DNA of 64,000 nt from Helcococcus kunzii ATCC 51366 (GTDB taxonomy: Bacteria; Bacillota; Clostridia; Tissierellales; Peptoniphilaceae), in assembly GCF_000245755.1 (NCBI RefSeq), contig NZ_JH601088.1:99594-163593 (forward strand), in the 5' to 3' direction. How positions within the stretch are numbered: position 1 is the stretch's first letter; each line of letters opens with the position of its first letter. The notes under the pieces are model-generated. The model was not told the origin of the DNA, did no database searches, and was given only the letters and a program-made list of their open reading frames with translations. The position numbers were made by a program, and so were the translations under genes. Below are positions 35,326 through 44,731 of this stretch, one piece after another.

Positions 35326-35973
35326 ATGTTAAGAGTAAATTATGATAATCAATTAAATTTATTGCATGAAGAAATCACTACTATGGGTAAGATGGTTACT
35401 GATGCGATAAACAAATCAATGGACGCTTTAGTTAATAAAAACTCGGAACTTGCAGAAGAAGTAATTGCTGGCGATAAATATGTTAACTCTAAAGAAAATG
35501 ATATCGAAAGTTTAGCACTTAAACTTTTATTACAAGAGCAACCAGTAGCTTCAGATTTTAGATTTGTAACTTCTACTTTAAGAATGATTACAGATTTGGA
35601 AAGAATAGGTGATCAAGCTGCAGATATATCATTCTTAAATGTTAAAATGTCACATAGAACATATCAAAAAAGTGATTTAGGTTCACTAATTGAAATGGGT
35701 GTGATGGCAGAAGAGATGGTAGAAACTGTGGTAAAAGCTTATGTTGATGGAGATGCTGATTTAGCTGCATCTGTTATTGAAATGGATGATAAAATCGATG
35801 AATATTTCAATAGAGTTAGAAAAGAAGTTATTTCAGATGTGAAAAGTGATAAATTCACAACAAAAAACAGTTTAGATATTTTAATGATTGCAAAATATCT
35901 TGAAAGAATAGGAGATCATGCAGAAAATCTTGCAGAAAAAATCTACTATTCAATAACAGGAGAATATAAGTAA
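35326..35973 (+). CDS. phoU: Phosphate signalling protein PhoU
   Basis: About 215 residues. The frame opens at ATG 35314, but that codon lies before GGAGGAG, the natural ribosome site of the ATG at 35326. Two three-helix PhoU repeats each have the metal-binding type motif E/D-x3-D: RMITDLERIGDQAADI and AKYLERIGDHAENLAE. PhoU links PstSCAB activity to PhoR and keeps the regulon off when phosphate is plentiful. Confidence 0.95.
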   Translation: MLRVNYDNQLNLLHEEITTMGKMVTDAINKSMDALVNKNSELAEEVIAGDKYVNSKENDIESLALKLLLQEQPVASDFRFVTSTLRMITDLERIGDQAADISFLNVKMSHRTYQKSDLGSLIEMGVMAEEMVETVVKAYVDGDADLAASVIEMDDKIDEYFNRVRKEVISDVKSDKFTTKNSLDILMIAKYLERIGDHAENLAEKIYYSITGEYK

Positions 35974-35987
35974 AGTAAGAGGCAAAT

Positions 35988-36665
35988 ATGCACAATATTA
36001 TAGTCGTAGAAGATGATACAAATATAAGGGATTTATTGGTTTATGCGTTAAATAATAATGGTTTTAGGGCGGTTGGATTGCCCGGTGCTAAAGACCTTTA
36101 CGCCCAAATTGATAAGATTAGACCTTCACTTTTAATCCTTGATCTTATGCTTGAGGGTGAAAGTGGATATGATATATTGAAAAAAGTAAGAGCAAATAGT
36201 GTATATCAAGATTTACCTGTAATCATACTTACTGCGAAAGATAATGAATATGATAAAGTTAAAGGCTTAGATATGGGGGCTGATGATTATATCACTAAAC
36301 CATTCGGAGTACTTGAAACGATATCAAGAATAAAGGCTATTTTAAGGAGATTTCCTCAAAAAATTGAAACTGAAGACATATATGAAATACAAGGTATATT
36401 TTTAGATTATAAAAAAAGAGAAGTATATGTCGATGATGAAAAAATTGACCTGACATATAAAGAATTTGAGCTATTATATTTCTTTATTGTAAATAAGGGA
36501 ATGGTCTTCAGTAGAGAAAAAATAATGAATGAAGTTTGGGGATTTGATTATAAAGGTGAGTCTAGAACAGTTGATGTGCATATAAGGACACTAAGACAAA
36601 AACTTGATAAATATGGTGATTTAATTAAGACCGTAAGAAATGTCGGTTATAAATTAGGAGAATAG
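35988..36665 (+). CDS. phoB: Phosphate response regulator PhoB/PhoP (OmpR family)
   Basis: 225 residues. The receiver domain has acidic residues Glu8, Asp9 and Asp10 and the phosphoacceptor Asp52 in LILDLML, then Thr in ILTAKD and Lys in ITKPFG. The C-terminal winged helix (LTYKEFELLYFFIVNKGMV, VDVHIRTLRQKL) binds DNA. It most likely binds the 11-bp repeats at 31691-31729 before pstS. It sits between phoU and phoR. Confidence 0.93.
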   Translation: MHNIIVVEDDTNIRDLLVYALNNNGFRAVGLPGAKDLYAQIDKIRPSLLILDLMLEGESGYDILKKVRANSVYQDLPVIILTAKDNEYDKVKGLDMGADDYITKPFGVLETISRIKAILRRFPQKIETEDIYEIQGIFLDYKKREVYVDDEKIDLTYKEFELLYFFIVNKGMVFSREKIMNEVWGFDYKGESRTVDVHIRTLRQKLDKYGDLIKTVRNVGYKLGE

Positions 36666-36666
36666 T

Positions 36667-37716
36667 ATGAGAAAAAGACTGTATTGGATATTATTTACTT
36701 CATTTACAGCCTTTTTTTTATTTATATCAGCATTAGTGGTTGGTTTTTATGGTTTCAAACCTGAGTTTACAACAGAAAAACTAGTTACCTACCTAATAGT
36801 AGTAATAGTTGTCATTGCTTTTATATCTTATGTGATAGCATTTAAATTGCTAAAAAGGATGATTGAGCCATTCAATCAGTTTTCAAATTATTTGGCGAAA
36901 AATATATTAAATTATCCTGATCCAAAAAAAGATATAACAGAAAGTGATGAAATTGTAGAACTTCTAAAAAAATATGGCTACAATTTTGATGAAATAGAAA
37001 AAGGTATACAATTGTTAAAGGAAAATTCAAAAGCTAGAAGGGAATTTTCCGCGAATGTATCACATGAATTAAAGAGTCCGTTAACAAGTATAAATGGATA
37101 TGCTGAAATGATAGCTTCAGGCATGAGTCATGGAGAAGACACCCAAGAATTTGCCAGAAGGATATATATTGAAGGTAATCGATTATTGAAATTAATTGAT
37201 GAGACTATAGAACTTTCTAAATTAGATAGTAATCATATAACTAATGAAACTTTTGAAACTTTCGATATTGGTAAAATTATAAAAGATAATATTGAATCTC
37301 TTTCATTTTTAGCTGAAGAAAAGGACATGAAGATTGATTATTTCTATGAACCAGTGGAATATTATGGAAATCCTAAATTAATTTACGATTTAGTTGCGAA
37401 TCTTATATCAAATGCGATAAAATATTCGAGTGATAAAAAACCGAGACTTGATATTTTTGTTGATGATACATTGGAAAATGTTGTTTTAACTTTCAAAGAT
37501 AATGGTATAGGTATATCAAGGAAAGATCAAGAAAGAATTTTTGAAAGATTTTATGTTGCAGAAAAATCAAGAGGAAAGAAGTCCGGAACTGGACTAGGTT
37601 TATCACTTGTAAAAAATATTGTTCAATTTCATAAAGGTTCAATTGATTTAGAAAGTGATTTAGGTAAAGGGTCAACATTTAAGATAAAATTATCTAAGAC
37701 GATAAATATTGATTGA
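36667..37716 (+). CDS. phoR: Phosphate sensor histidine kinase PhoR, minimal sensor form
   Basis: 349 residues. Two membrane helices (about 5-28 and 39-60) are joined by an external loop of only ~10 residues, so no extracytoplasmic sensor domain exists. A short linker is followed by the HisKA domain with His133 (SHELKSPLTS) and the HATPase with N, G1 (DNGIGI), F and G2 (GTGLGLSL) boxes. It starts one base after the phoB stop. With such a short loop it probably senses phosphate through PstSCAB-PhoU. Confidence 0.92.
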   Translation: MRKRLYWILFTSFTAFFLFISALVVGFYGFKPEFTTEKLVTYLIVVIVVIAFISYVIAFKLLKRMIEPFNQFSNYLAKNILNYPDPKKDITESDEIVELLKKYGYNFDEIEKGIQLLKENSKARREFSANVSHELKSPLTSINGYAEMIASGMSHGEDTQEFARRIYIEGNRLLKLIDETIELSKLDSNHITNETFETFDIGKIIKDNIESLSFLAEEKDMKIDYFYEPVEYYGNPKLIYDLVANLISNAIKYSSDKKPRLDIFVDDTLENVVLTFKDNGIGISRKDQERIFERFYVAEKSRGKKSGTGLGLSLVKNIVQFHKGSIDLESDLGKGSTFKIKLSKTINID

Positions 37717-37742
37717 CAAAAAAATGATAATTAATATATAAT
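37713..37742 (+). promoter_or_regulatory. Strong promoter of rex
   Basis: A perfect TTGACA (37713-37718, overlapping the phoR stop), an 18-bp spacer and a perfect TATAAT (37737-37742). It lets rex be expressed apart from the pst operon. Confidence 0.88.
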
Positions 37743-37775
37743 CAGATTATGTAGGTAACCATAAGGGGGAGAATA

Positions 37776-38405
37776 ATGCAAAAAAACAAAATATCCTCTG
37801 CCGTAGTAAGAAGATTACCAAAATATTTTAGATTTCTAACAAATTTAGAGAATGAAGGTGTTGAAAAAATATCTTCTAAACAGTTAAGTGAAATAACTGG
37901 ATTTACTGCCTCTCAAATAAGACAAGATCTAAACCATTTTGGTGGGTTTGGGCAACAAGGATACGGATACAGAGTAACAGAATTAAAAAATTCAATAGCA
38001 GACATTATTGGATTAAATAAAGAGTATAATGTAGTAATTGTAGGTTTTGGTCGTATAGGTAGAGCAATATATCAATATAAAGGGTTTGATACTAAAAAAT
38101 TCAATGTAATTGGTGTATTTGACTTAGAAGAAGGCACATACGATGAAGGCAAGATAGAAATTAAATCCATAGATAAGTTAGAAAGCTTTTTAGAAAAAAA
38201 TGATGTAGATATAGTCGTACTAGGTGTGCCAAAAAATGAAGCACAAAAAATATGCGACATGATATCTGGCAAAAACGTAAAAGGTATTTGGAACTTTGCG
38301 CCAACAAATGTAGAAGTTGAAGGCGATGTAGCTATAGAAAATATTCACCTTAGTGAATCACTTTATAGTTTAATTTTCTATATGTCAAATCCAGAACACT
38401 ATTAA
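37776..38405 (+). CDS. rex: Redox-sensing transcriptional repressor Rex
   Basis: 209 residues, normal length. An N-terminal winged helix (RRLPKYFRFLTNL; SKQLSEITGFTASQIRQDLNHFG) is followed by a Rossmann domain with VIVGFGRIGRAI for NADH and a C-terminal helix for dimerisation. Rex releases DNA when NADH rises, inducing fermentation genes. GGGGGAG precedes the ATG. I did not find a convincing Rex operator within the window. Confidence 0.96.
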   Translation: MQKNKISSAVVRRLPKYFRFLTNLENEGVEKISSKQLSEITGFTASQIRQDLNHFGGFGQQGYGYRVTELKNSIADIIGLNKEYNVVIVGFGRIGRAIYQYKGFDTKKFNVIGVFDLEEGTYDEGKIEIKSIDKLESFLEKNDVDIVVLGVPKNEAQKICDMISGKNVKGIWNFAPTNVEVEGDVAIENIHLSESLYSLIFYMSNPEHY

Positions 38406-38414
38406 AACCGAGAT

Positions 38415-38455
38415 ACTAGGTGATTTCATTAGATTGGGATTACCTAGTTTTTTTT
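38415..38455 (+). terminator. Terminator of rex
   Basis: ACTAGGT (38415-38421) pairs with ACCTAGT (38442-38448), then a T8 run. Confidence 0.85.
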
Positions 38456-38501
38456 GTTTCATCAATTTCAGTCGGGGTTCTAATGGTTATGAGTGGATTT
38501 C

Positions 38502-38543
38502 CATGGTCTCAAAATACCCCTAGGGGGTATAAAACGGACCATG
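38502..38543. repeat. Solo copy of the ATGGTC/ATACCCC nested palindrome
   Basis: CATGGTC (38502-38508) and GACCATG (38537-38543) flank the core palindrome ATACCCCTAGGGGGTAT (38514-38530). It is the same element as the cluster at 31035-31420, 7 kb away, showing that the element is dispersed as well as clustered. The rest of 38544-38800 is C-rich intergenic DNA with no gene seen. Confidence 0.9.
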
Positions 38544-38802
38544 AAATGAATGTTAAACATTCCAAAGGCAAGCATTATAAAATGCAAGATTTCGAAAATA
38601 AATATTTCAAATGAAACTTTCTAAAAAATCCATTCCAAATACAAATAACTTCCATCAAGTATCCCATATTCAAATACTCCAACTCAAAAATCCCAATCAA
38701 ACACCCGATACGCACTTCCCTCAATAAAATTAAAAGCTATGTTACAATATTTATCATAGAATAAAATATAGGATTCTATACCTTTATTTATATAAGACAT
38801 GA

Positions 38803-38808
38803 TATAAT
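38803..38808 (+). promoter_or_regulatory. -10 element of the ABC-F gene
   Basis: TATAAT at 38803-38808, 18 bp before the ATG. No convincing -35 is seen. The very short leader leaves only GAGG as the ribosome site. Confidence 0.5.
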
Positions 38809-38825
38809 AAACACTGAGGTAAATT

Positions 38826-40763
38826 ATGGCAGAGATAACAGTTAGTAAACTTTCTAAATCTTTTGGAATAGATGAAATATTTTCAGATGTGAGTTTTCAT
38901 TTAAATGAGACTGATAAAGTGGGCATTGTGGGACCTAATGGTGCCGGTAAGACCACACTATTTAACATTCTCACTGGTGTTGATAAAGAATATGATGGTA
39001 ATGTTTATATAAAGAATAATTTAAAATTGGGATATATGCTTCAAAATACAAGTCTTCAGTCTGATAAAACTATATATGAAGAGATGCTTGAAGAGTTTAA
39101 TTATATTTATGAAATAGAAGAAGAGTTACGAGTTTTAGAAGAAGCATTACATGATCATGAAGATTTAGAGAGATTAGAAAGAAATACAATTAGATATACT
39201 GAGCTTATAGAAAAGTACACAGATTTAGGTGGGGAATATTTTGAGTCTAAGATAGAGTCTCTACTATTGGGGATGAGATTTCCAAAAGAGAGATTTCACG
39301 ATAAGGTGAATACTTTAAGTGGCGGTGAGAAGTCCAGATTGGAGCTTGCCAAGCTTTTAATTTCTGATGCGGACATTCTTCTATTGGATGAGCCGACAAA
39401 TCATTTAGATATGGAAACTATTGAATTTGTGGAAAATTTGATTAAAGAGAGAAAAAAGCTGGTGGTGTTTATTTCTCATGATAGGTATTTTTTAGATAAG
39501 GTTGCGAATAGGATATTTTTACTAGAAAATGGTAGAATGCGTACCTATGATACAAATTACACGGATTTCATTAATAGGCGTAAAAAAGAGATTGAAGTTG
39601 AGCAGAGAGCTTATGAAAATCAGCAAAAAGAGATAGAACGCCAGGAAGAAATTATTGAACGTTTTGCTAATCTGGGCGGTTCTTTAAGAAAAAGAGGAAT
39701 AGCTCAATCGAGATCAAGACAGAAGCTTCTAGACAAGATGAAAAAGCTTGAGAAGCCAGAATTTTTTGATGAAAAGATGTCACTTAAATTTACACCTGCT
39801 AGAACGAGTGGACAAGATGTGCTTAGGGTAAACAATGTAACAAAATCCTTTGATCAGAAAACTCTATATAAAGATATTTCATTTGAAATATATAGAGGAG
39901 AAAAAGTTGGTTTAATCGGTGGGAATGGTACTGGTAAGACTACACTATTTAAGATGATATTAAACAAGATGAGACCTGATGAAGGTGATGTTGAATTAGG
40001 TGAGTCTGTCTTTCCTGAATACTTTGATCAGGAACAAAAAACACTTGATTTAGATAAGACAATTATAGATGAGGTTTGGGATAAATACCCTTATCTAACG
40101 CATTATGAATTAAGATCTTATCTTGCGCGATTTATGTATATCGGAGATGATATATTTAAGATAGTGGGTGATTTGAGTGGTGGAGAGAAATCTCGTATTA
40201 CATTGCTTGAATTGATGCTTTCTGATGCTAATTTCTTATTGATGGATGAGCCGACAAACCATTTAGACATTGATTCAAAAGAAGTGTTAGAGGATGCGTT
40301 GAATGGTTATAAAGCGACAGCATTTATCATTTCTCATGATAGATATTTTTTGAATAAGGTTTGTGATAAATTAATTGAAATTAAAGATAAGGGAATTACC
40401 ATCTATAATGGAAATTATGATTATTACCTTACTAAACAAGAGAAATATATTGAAAGTCAAAATGAAGTTTCAGAAAATAAAACTCAAAAGAGAAAAGATG
40501 CACGAAAAGAGAGAGAAGAGCAAAAGCAAGTAAGGCAATTTAAAAATAAAGCAAAAAATATTGAGAAAAGAGTTTCTGAGATTGATGCCGAAGTAAATGC
40601 ATTAAATATTGAGTTTACAAAGCCTGAAATTTTTGAAGATTTTGATAAGACTAGAGAGATTAGTGCGAAAATAGAAAGTTTAAATAATGAGAAAGAAGAG
40701 ATAAGTTTGGAATGGATGGAAATCTTAGAAAAACTTGATGAAATGGGATATTTAGAAGAATAA
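38826..40763 (+). CDS. ABC-F family ATPase (Uup/YdiF-like)
   Basis: 645 residues with two ABC domains and no membrane part. Walker A motifs are GPNGAGKTT and GGNGTGKTT; signatures are LSGGEKSRLELAKLL and LSGGEKSRITLLEL; Walker B motifs are LLLDEPTNHLDMET and LLMDEPTNHLDIDS. A charged linker (about 245-320) joins them, and a C-terminal coiled coil (about 545-640) is like Uup. ABC-F proteins act on the ribosome. Some give antibiotic resistance, but nothing here points to that. Confidence 0.92.
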   Translation: MAEITVSKLSKSFGIDEIFSDVSFHLNETDKVGIVGPNGAGKTTLFNILTGVDKEYDGNVYIKNNLKLGYMLQNTSLQSDKTIYEEMLEEFNYIYEIEEELRVLEEALHDHEDLERLERNTIRYTELIEKYTDLGGEYFESKIESLLLGMRFPKERFHDKVNTLSGGEKSRLELAKLLISDADILLLDEPTNHLDMETIEFVENLIKERKKLVVFISHDRYFLDKVANRIFLLENGRMRTYDTNYTDFINRRKKEIEVEQRAYENQQKEIERQEEIIERFANLGGSLRKRGIAQSRSRQKLLDKMKKLEKPEFFDEKMSLKFTPARTSGQDVLRVNNVTKSFDQKTLYKDISFEIYRGEKVGLIGGNGTGKTTLFKMILNKMRPDEGDVELGESVFPEYFDQEQKTLDLDKTIIDEVWDKYPYLTHYELRSYLARFMYIGDDIFKIVGDLSGGEKSRITLLELMLSDANFLLMDEPTNHLDIDSKEVLEDALNGYKATAFIISHDRYFLNKVCDKLIEIKDKGITIYNGNYDYYLTKQEKYIESQNEVSENKTQKRKDARKEREEQKQVRQFKNKAKNIEKRVSEIDAEVNALNIEFTKPEIFEDFDKTREISAKIESLNNEKEEISLEWMEILEKLDEMGYLEE

Positions 40764-40772
40764 GGGGAGTTA

Positions 40773-41792
40773 ATGAAGACGAAATTATTAAAAATATTAT
40801 CTGTAGGGATTATTTGTTTATTTTCTATTGTAATGGTTTCTTGCCAAGGTAAAAAAGATGAAAATAATAAGCTAGCATTTATCTCCTTTAATGAAGAAAA
40901 TAAGAAAAATACAAGGACAGAGCTTGTTTATAACGGATTGACTTCATATGAAAATATTAATTTTACATATGATAATGTAAATACTAGTCAAGAATATATT
41001 AATAAATTGCAGAAATTAACAAAAGATAAATATAATTTGATTGTTTCTAATGGTTTTTTAACAAATAATGAAACTGCAACAGTTGCTGAACAAAATAAGG
41101 ATAGCAATTTTGTTGTGATTGATTCTGTGATTGATCCAGTTTTGGATAATGTGACATCAATACTATTTAATACACATGAATCTTCTTTTCTAGCGGGATA
41201 TCTAGCTGGACTTAAAACTGAAACTAATAAGATCGGATATATAGGCTTTGAAAGAGGGCTAATAAGCGATAGATATGAATTCGGCTTTAAGGCGGGAGTA
41301 TTGACTGCTGCTAAGGAAAAAGATGTAGAGATTTCAATTTTCACAAAATTAATTGATAGCTTTGATAGTTATGATGATGGCAAGCTAATTGCAAATGAGA
41401 TATATGAAAAAGGTGCTGACATTATATTTCAAACCGTTGGTGTAACAGGTTTGGGTGTGATTGACAGTGCTAAAAGTCACAATAAATTTGTAATAGGCTA
41501 TGATTTAGATCAATCCTATTTAGCTCCAGATAATATGCTTACATCAGTGATAAAAAAATACGATACTGTGGGAAGTATGGTTATAAAAAAATATAATGAG
41601 GGCTCATTGGAATTTGGGAAAAAATTATATTTTGGATTAAAGGAAGATGCGACTGGATTAACAACTTTTGATAAAGAAAAATCATTATATAGCGAAGATA
41701 TAAATAAAAAGGTGATGGAAATGTCAGAAAAAATAAAATCTGGCAAGGTAAAAGTTCCATATAATGAAAAAGTTTACACAGATTTTAAATAA
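40773..41792 (+). CDS. BMP-family (PnrA-like) substrate-binding lipoprotein, first copy
   Basis: 339 residues. The lipobox VSC ends the signal peptide. The BMP fold is shown by SSFLAGYLAGLKTETNKIGYIG, EFGFKAGVLTAA, and VIGYDLDQSYLAPDNMLTSVIKKYD. These proteins bind nucleosides for an ABC transporter. It is shorter and more diverged than the next gene's product, with which it shares the fold. It begins 9 bp after the ABC-F stop with AGGGGAG upstream. It may give a second specificity to the same transporter. Confidence 0.88.
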   Translation: MKTKLLKILSVGIICLFSIVMVSCQGKKDENNKLAFISFNEENKKNTRTELVYNGLTSYENINFTYDNVNTSQEYINKLQKLTKDKYNLIVSNGFLTNNETATVAEQNKDSNFVVIDSVIDPVLDNVTSILFNTHESSFLAGYLAGLKTETNKIGYIGFERGLISDRYEFGFKAGVLTAAKEKDVEISIFTKLIDSFDSYDDGKLIANEIYEKGADIIFQTVGVTGLGVIDSAKSHNKFVIGYDLDQSYLAPDNMLTSVIKKYDTVGSMVIKKYNEGSLEFGKKLYFGLKEDATGLTTFDKEKSLYSEDINKKVMEMSEKIKSGKVKVPYNEKVYTDFK

Positions 41793-41903
41793 ACAATACA
41801 AAAATTTAACATTAGTAAAATTTTAGAAAAAAATTTAAACTTTGATAATTCAACATTTTAGCCCTATTGCTTGATTTTTAGCAAAATTTAGAGCATTATT
41901 TAC

Positions 41904-41932
41904 TTGAAAAATTTTCAAAAAAATAATATAGT
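41904..41932 (+). promoter_or_regulatory. Promoter of the nucleoside uptake operon
   Basis: TTGAAA (41904-41909), a 17-bp spacer and TATAGT (41927-41932), about 55 bp before the ATG of the second BMP lipoprotein. Confidence 0.7.
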
Positions 41933-41986
41933 ATTATTATACAATAAGTATAATTACAATTTCATAATCAAATATCGGAGGGATAT

Positions 41987-43144
41987 ATGAAAAACACAAA
42001 AAAATTAGTTGCGTTATTATTATCACTAGTGATGATGTTTTCATTAGTAGCATGTAATACCTCAACAGATACAAAAGATGAATCAGATAAGGAGTCAGCT
42101 GGAGAATCTACAAAAGAATCAACTGAAGAATCAAAAGGTGATTCAGAAGAAACAACAGGAGAAAAAGCTGGGGAAGCAAAAGACTTTACTGGTAAACTTG
42201 TTGGTATGGTAACTGATACAGGTGGGGTTGATGACCAATCATTTAACCAATCATCTTGGAAAGGTTTACAAGAATTAAAAAAAGATACTAAAGCAGAAGT
42301 TACTTACGTACAATCAAAACAAGATTCAGATTATATACCAAATATTAATCAATTGTTAGATAAAAACGCAGATTTATCTTGGGGGATTGGTTTCCTATTA
42401 GGAGATGCTGTAAAGACAGCTTCTCAACAAGCTCCAGATAAACAATTTGCTATTATTGATATGGCATATGATAAACCAGAAACTTTACCAAATGTTACTG
42501 GTGTAGTATTTAAGGCTCAAGAACCTTCATATTTAGTAGGTTATTTAGCAGCACACCAAACAAAAACAAATAAAGTAGGATTTATTGGTGGTAAAGAAGG
42601 AGTTGTAATTAGTCAATTTGATTACGGATTTAGAGCAGGTGTTGAAGATGCTGCTAAAGAATTAGGTAAAAAAGTTGAAGTAATTGTACAATACGCAAAC
42701 TCATTTAATGATCAAGCTATAGGTAAATCAATTGCAACTAAGATGTTTGCAAATGGAGCTGACATTGTATTCCATGCAGCTGGTGGTGTAGGTATCGGTG
42801 TTATAGAAGCTGCGAGAGAAGCTAAAAAATTTGCAATTGGCGTTGATCAAGATCAATCATATTTAGCTCCTGAAAATGTGTTAACATCAGCAATGAAGAG
42901 AGTAGATAAAGCAATCTACGACTTATCATCTAGAATTTTATCTGGTGAAAAAGTTGGTGGTACAACAGTAGTTTATGCATCTGAAGGTGGTTTCGTTGGT
43001 ATACCAGAATGGACAGAAAAATCATTATATCCAAAAGACGTATATGATAAAGTAATGGTTAAACAACAAGAAATTGTTGATGGTAAATTAGTACCTCCAT
43101 TTAATGCAGAAACATTCAAAGAATACCAATCAAAACAACAATAA
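41987..43144 (+). CDS. BMP-family (BmpA/PnrA-like) nucleoside-binding lipoprotein
   Basis: 385 residues. The lipobox is LVAC (Cys about 23), followed by an acidic Ser/Glu-rich linker. The BMP domain has VTDTGGVDDQSFNQSSWKG, PSYLVGYLAAHQTKTNKVGFIGG, and VDQDQSYLAPENVLTSAMKRVD. It should capture nucleosides outside and hand them to the ATPase and two permeases encoded next. A hairpin separates it from the ATPase gene, which would allow more of the binding protein than of the transporter. Confidence 0.93.
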   Translation: MKNTKKLVALLLSLVMMFSLVACNTSTDTKDESDKESAGESTKESTEESKGDSEETTGEKAGEAKDFTGKLVGMVTDTGGVDDQSFNQSSWKGLQELKKDTKAEVTYVQSKQDSDYIPNINQLLDKNADLSWGIGFLLGDAVKTASQQAPDKQFAIIDMAYDKPETLPNVTGVVFKAQEPSYLVGYLAAHQTKTNKVGFIGGKEGVVISQFDYGFRAGVEDAAKELGKKVEVIVQYANSFNDQAIGKSIATKMFANGADIVFHAAGGVGIGVIEAAREAKKFAIGVDQDQSYLAPENVLTSAMKRVDKAIYDLSSRILSGEKVGGTTVVYASEGGFVGIPEWTEKSLYPKDVYDKVMVKQQEIVDGKLVPPFNAETFKEYQSKQQ

Positions 43145-43156
43145 GATAAAAAAATT

Positions 43157-43183
43157 AGCAGGGGTTAATCCCCTGCTTTTTAA
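43157..43183 (+). terminator. Partial terminator between binding protein and transporter genes
   Basis: AGCAGGGG/CCCCTGCT (43157-43164 and 43170-43177), loop TTAAT, tail T5. As it lies inside an operon it probably attenuates rather than stops transcription. Confidence 0.88.
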
Positions 43184-43201
43184 AATATTGAAGGAGAAGA
43201 A

Positions 43202-44731
43202 ATGGCAAATGAAATTTATGCTGTTGAGATGACAGATATAGTTAAAACATTTGGTGCATTTACTGCTCTAGATAATGTAAAACTTAATGTAAAAAAAGCT
43301 TCCATTCATGCTATTTTAGGTGAAAATGGTGCAGGTAAATCTACATTGATGAATATTCTGTACGGTTTATATCAAGCAGACTCAGGAACTATCAAATTAA
43401 ATGGTCAAGAAGTTGATATTAAAGATCCTGGTACTGCTATAAAGCATGGTATTGGTATGGTGCATCAGCATTTTATGTTGGTACATAATTTTACTGTAGT
43501 GGATAACATTCTTTTGGGTAGTGAAGTTACAAATAATGGATTTTTAGACTATAAAAACGGTAAAAAGAAAGTACAAGATTTAATTGATAGATATGGATTG
43601 AATGTTAATCTTGATGCTAAAGTTGAAAATATTTCAGTTGGTATGCAACAAAGAGTGGAGATATTAAAGGCTTTATATAGAAATGCTGAAATTTTAATAT
43701 TCGATGAACCTACAGCTGTATTAACACCTCAAGAAATTGATGAACTTATCGCAATTATGAACAATCTTACAAAATCAGGTAAGACAATTATTATCATTAC
43801 ACATAAACTTGATGAAATAAAAAAATCAGCAAGTGAGTGTACAATCATCAGAAGAGGAGAATACATTAATACTGTTGATGTTACAAATGTTACAAAAGAA
43901 GATTTGGCAACAATGATGGTCGGTCATTCAGTAAATTTAGTTGTTGAAAAAGATAAAGCTAGTCCTACAGATGTAGTTTTTGAAATTAAAGATTTAGTTG
44001 TTGAAGATGATCGTGGCATTGATGTTGTAAATGGTTTAAATTTATCCATAAGAAAAGGAGAGATTTACGGTATTGCTGGGATTGATGGAAATGGCCAAAA
44101 AGAATTAATTGAGGCAATTACCAATCTGACAAAGACAAAATCAGGAAGTATTCGCATTAATGGTATTGAAATACAAAATACTTCACCAAAAAATACGATT
44201 CAAAATGGCGTTTCAACTATTCATGAAGATAGATTAAAGAGAGGTTTAGTGCCTGACTTTACAGTTTCAGAAAATTCTGTGGTAGAGAGATTTGCTCAAA
44301 AACCTTATTCTAAAAATGGTGTATTAAACTTTGGAGAAATAAAAAAATATACTGATAAATTAATTAAGGATTATGATGTTAGACCAGCAGATTGCAATTC
44401 TATGTTAGCAAGATCACTATCTGGTGGTAATCAACAAAAACTTATTATTGCAAGAGAAGTTTCATCTAATCCAGATTTATTAGTCGCTGTACAGCCTACT
44501 AGAGGTTTAGACGTAGGAGCGATAGAATATGTTCATAAATCATTGATAAAAGAAAGAGATGATGGAAAAGCAATTTTATTATTATCATTTGAATTAGATG
44601 AAGTTATGAATGTTTCAGATAAAATTGGAGTAATTTATAAAGGTGTAATTCAAGAGGAATTTTTACAAGGTGAGAAAACAGAACAAGAAATTGGACTATT
44701 GATGGCTGGAGGTAGAAATGAAAGAAAATAA
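43202..44731 (+). CDS. Nucleoside ABC transporter ATPase (NupO/YufO-like), two ABC domains
   Basis: 509 residues. The first domain has Walker A GENGAGKST and the signature SVGMQQRVEILKAL; the second has a degenerate Walker A (GIDGNGQKE), the signature LSGGNQQKLIIARE, and QPTRGLDVGA in place of Walker B DEPT. This asymmetry is usual for sugar/nucleoside-type importers. It powers import of nucleosides bound by the BMP protein. GAAGGAG precedes the ATG. The 3' end overlaps the permease gene by 14 bp. Confidence 0.94.
   Translation: MANEIYAVEMTDIVKTFGAFTALDNVKLNVKKASIHAILGENGAGKSTLMNILYGLYQADSGTIKLNGQEVDIKDPGTAIKHGIGMVHQHFMLVHNFTVVDNILLGSEVTNNGFLDYKNGKKKVQDLIDRYGLNVNLDAKVENISVGMQQRVEILKALYRNAEILIFDEPTAVLTPQEIDELIAIMNNLTKSGKTIIIITHKLDEIKKSASECTIIRRGEYINTVDVTNVTKEDLATMMVGHSVNLVVEKDKASPTDVVFEIKDLVVEDDRGIDVVNGLNLSIRKGEIYGIAGIDGNGQKELIEAITNLTKTKSGSIRINGIEIQNTSPKNTIQNGVSTIHEDRLKRGLVPDFTVSENSVVERFAQKPYSKNGVLNFGEIKKYTDKLIKDYDVRPADCNSMLARSLSGGNQQKLIIAREVSSNPDLLVAVQPTRGLDVGAIEYVHKSLIKERDDGKAILLLSFELDEVMNVSDKIGVIYKGVIQEEFLQGEKTEQEIGLLMAGGRNERK

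Noticed and set aside
38420..38614. A 64-codon open frame after rex
   Set aside because: It overlaps the rex terminator and the solo palindromic element and has no ribosome site.
38826..40763. Calling the ABC-F protein an antibiotic resistance factor
   Set aside because: The C-terminal coiled coil and linker look like Uup/YdiF-type housekeeping members; nothing diagnostic of the resistance subfamilies is visible.
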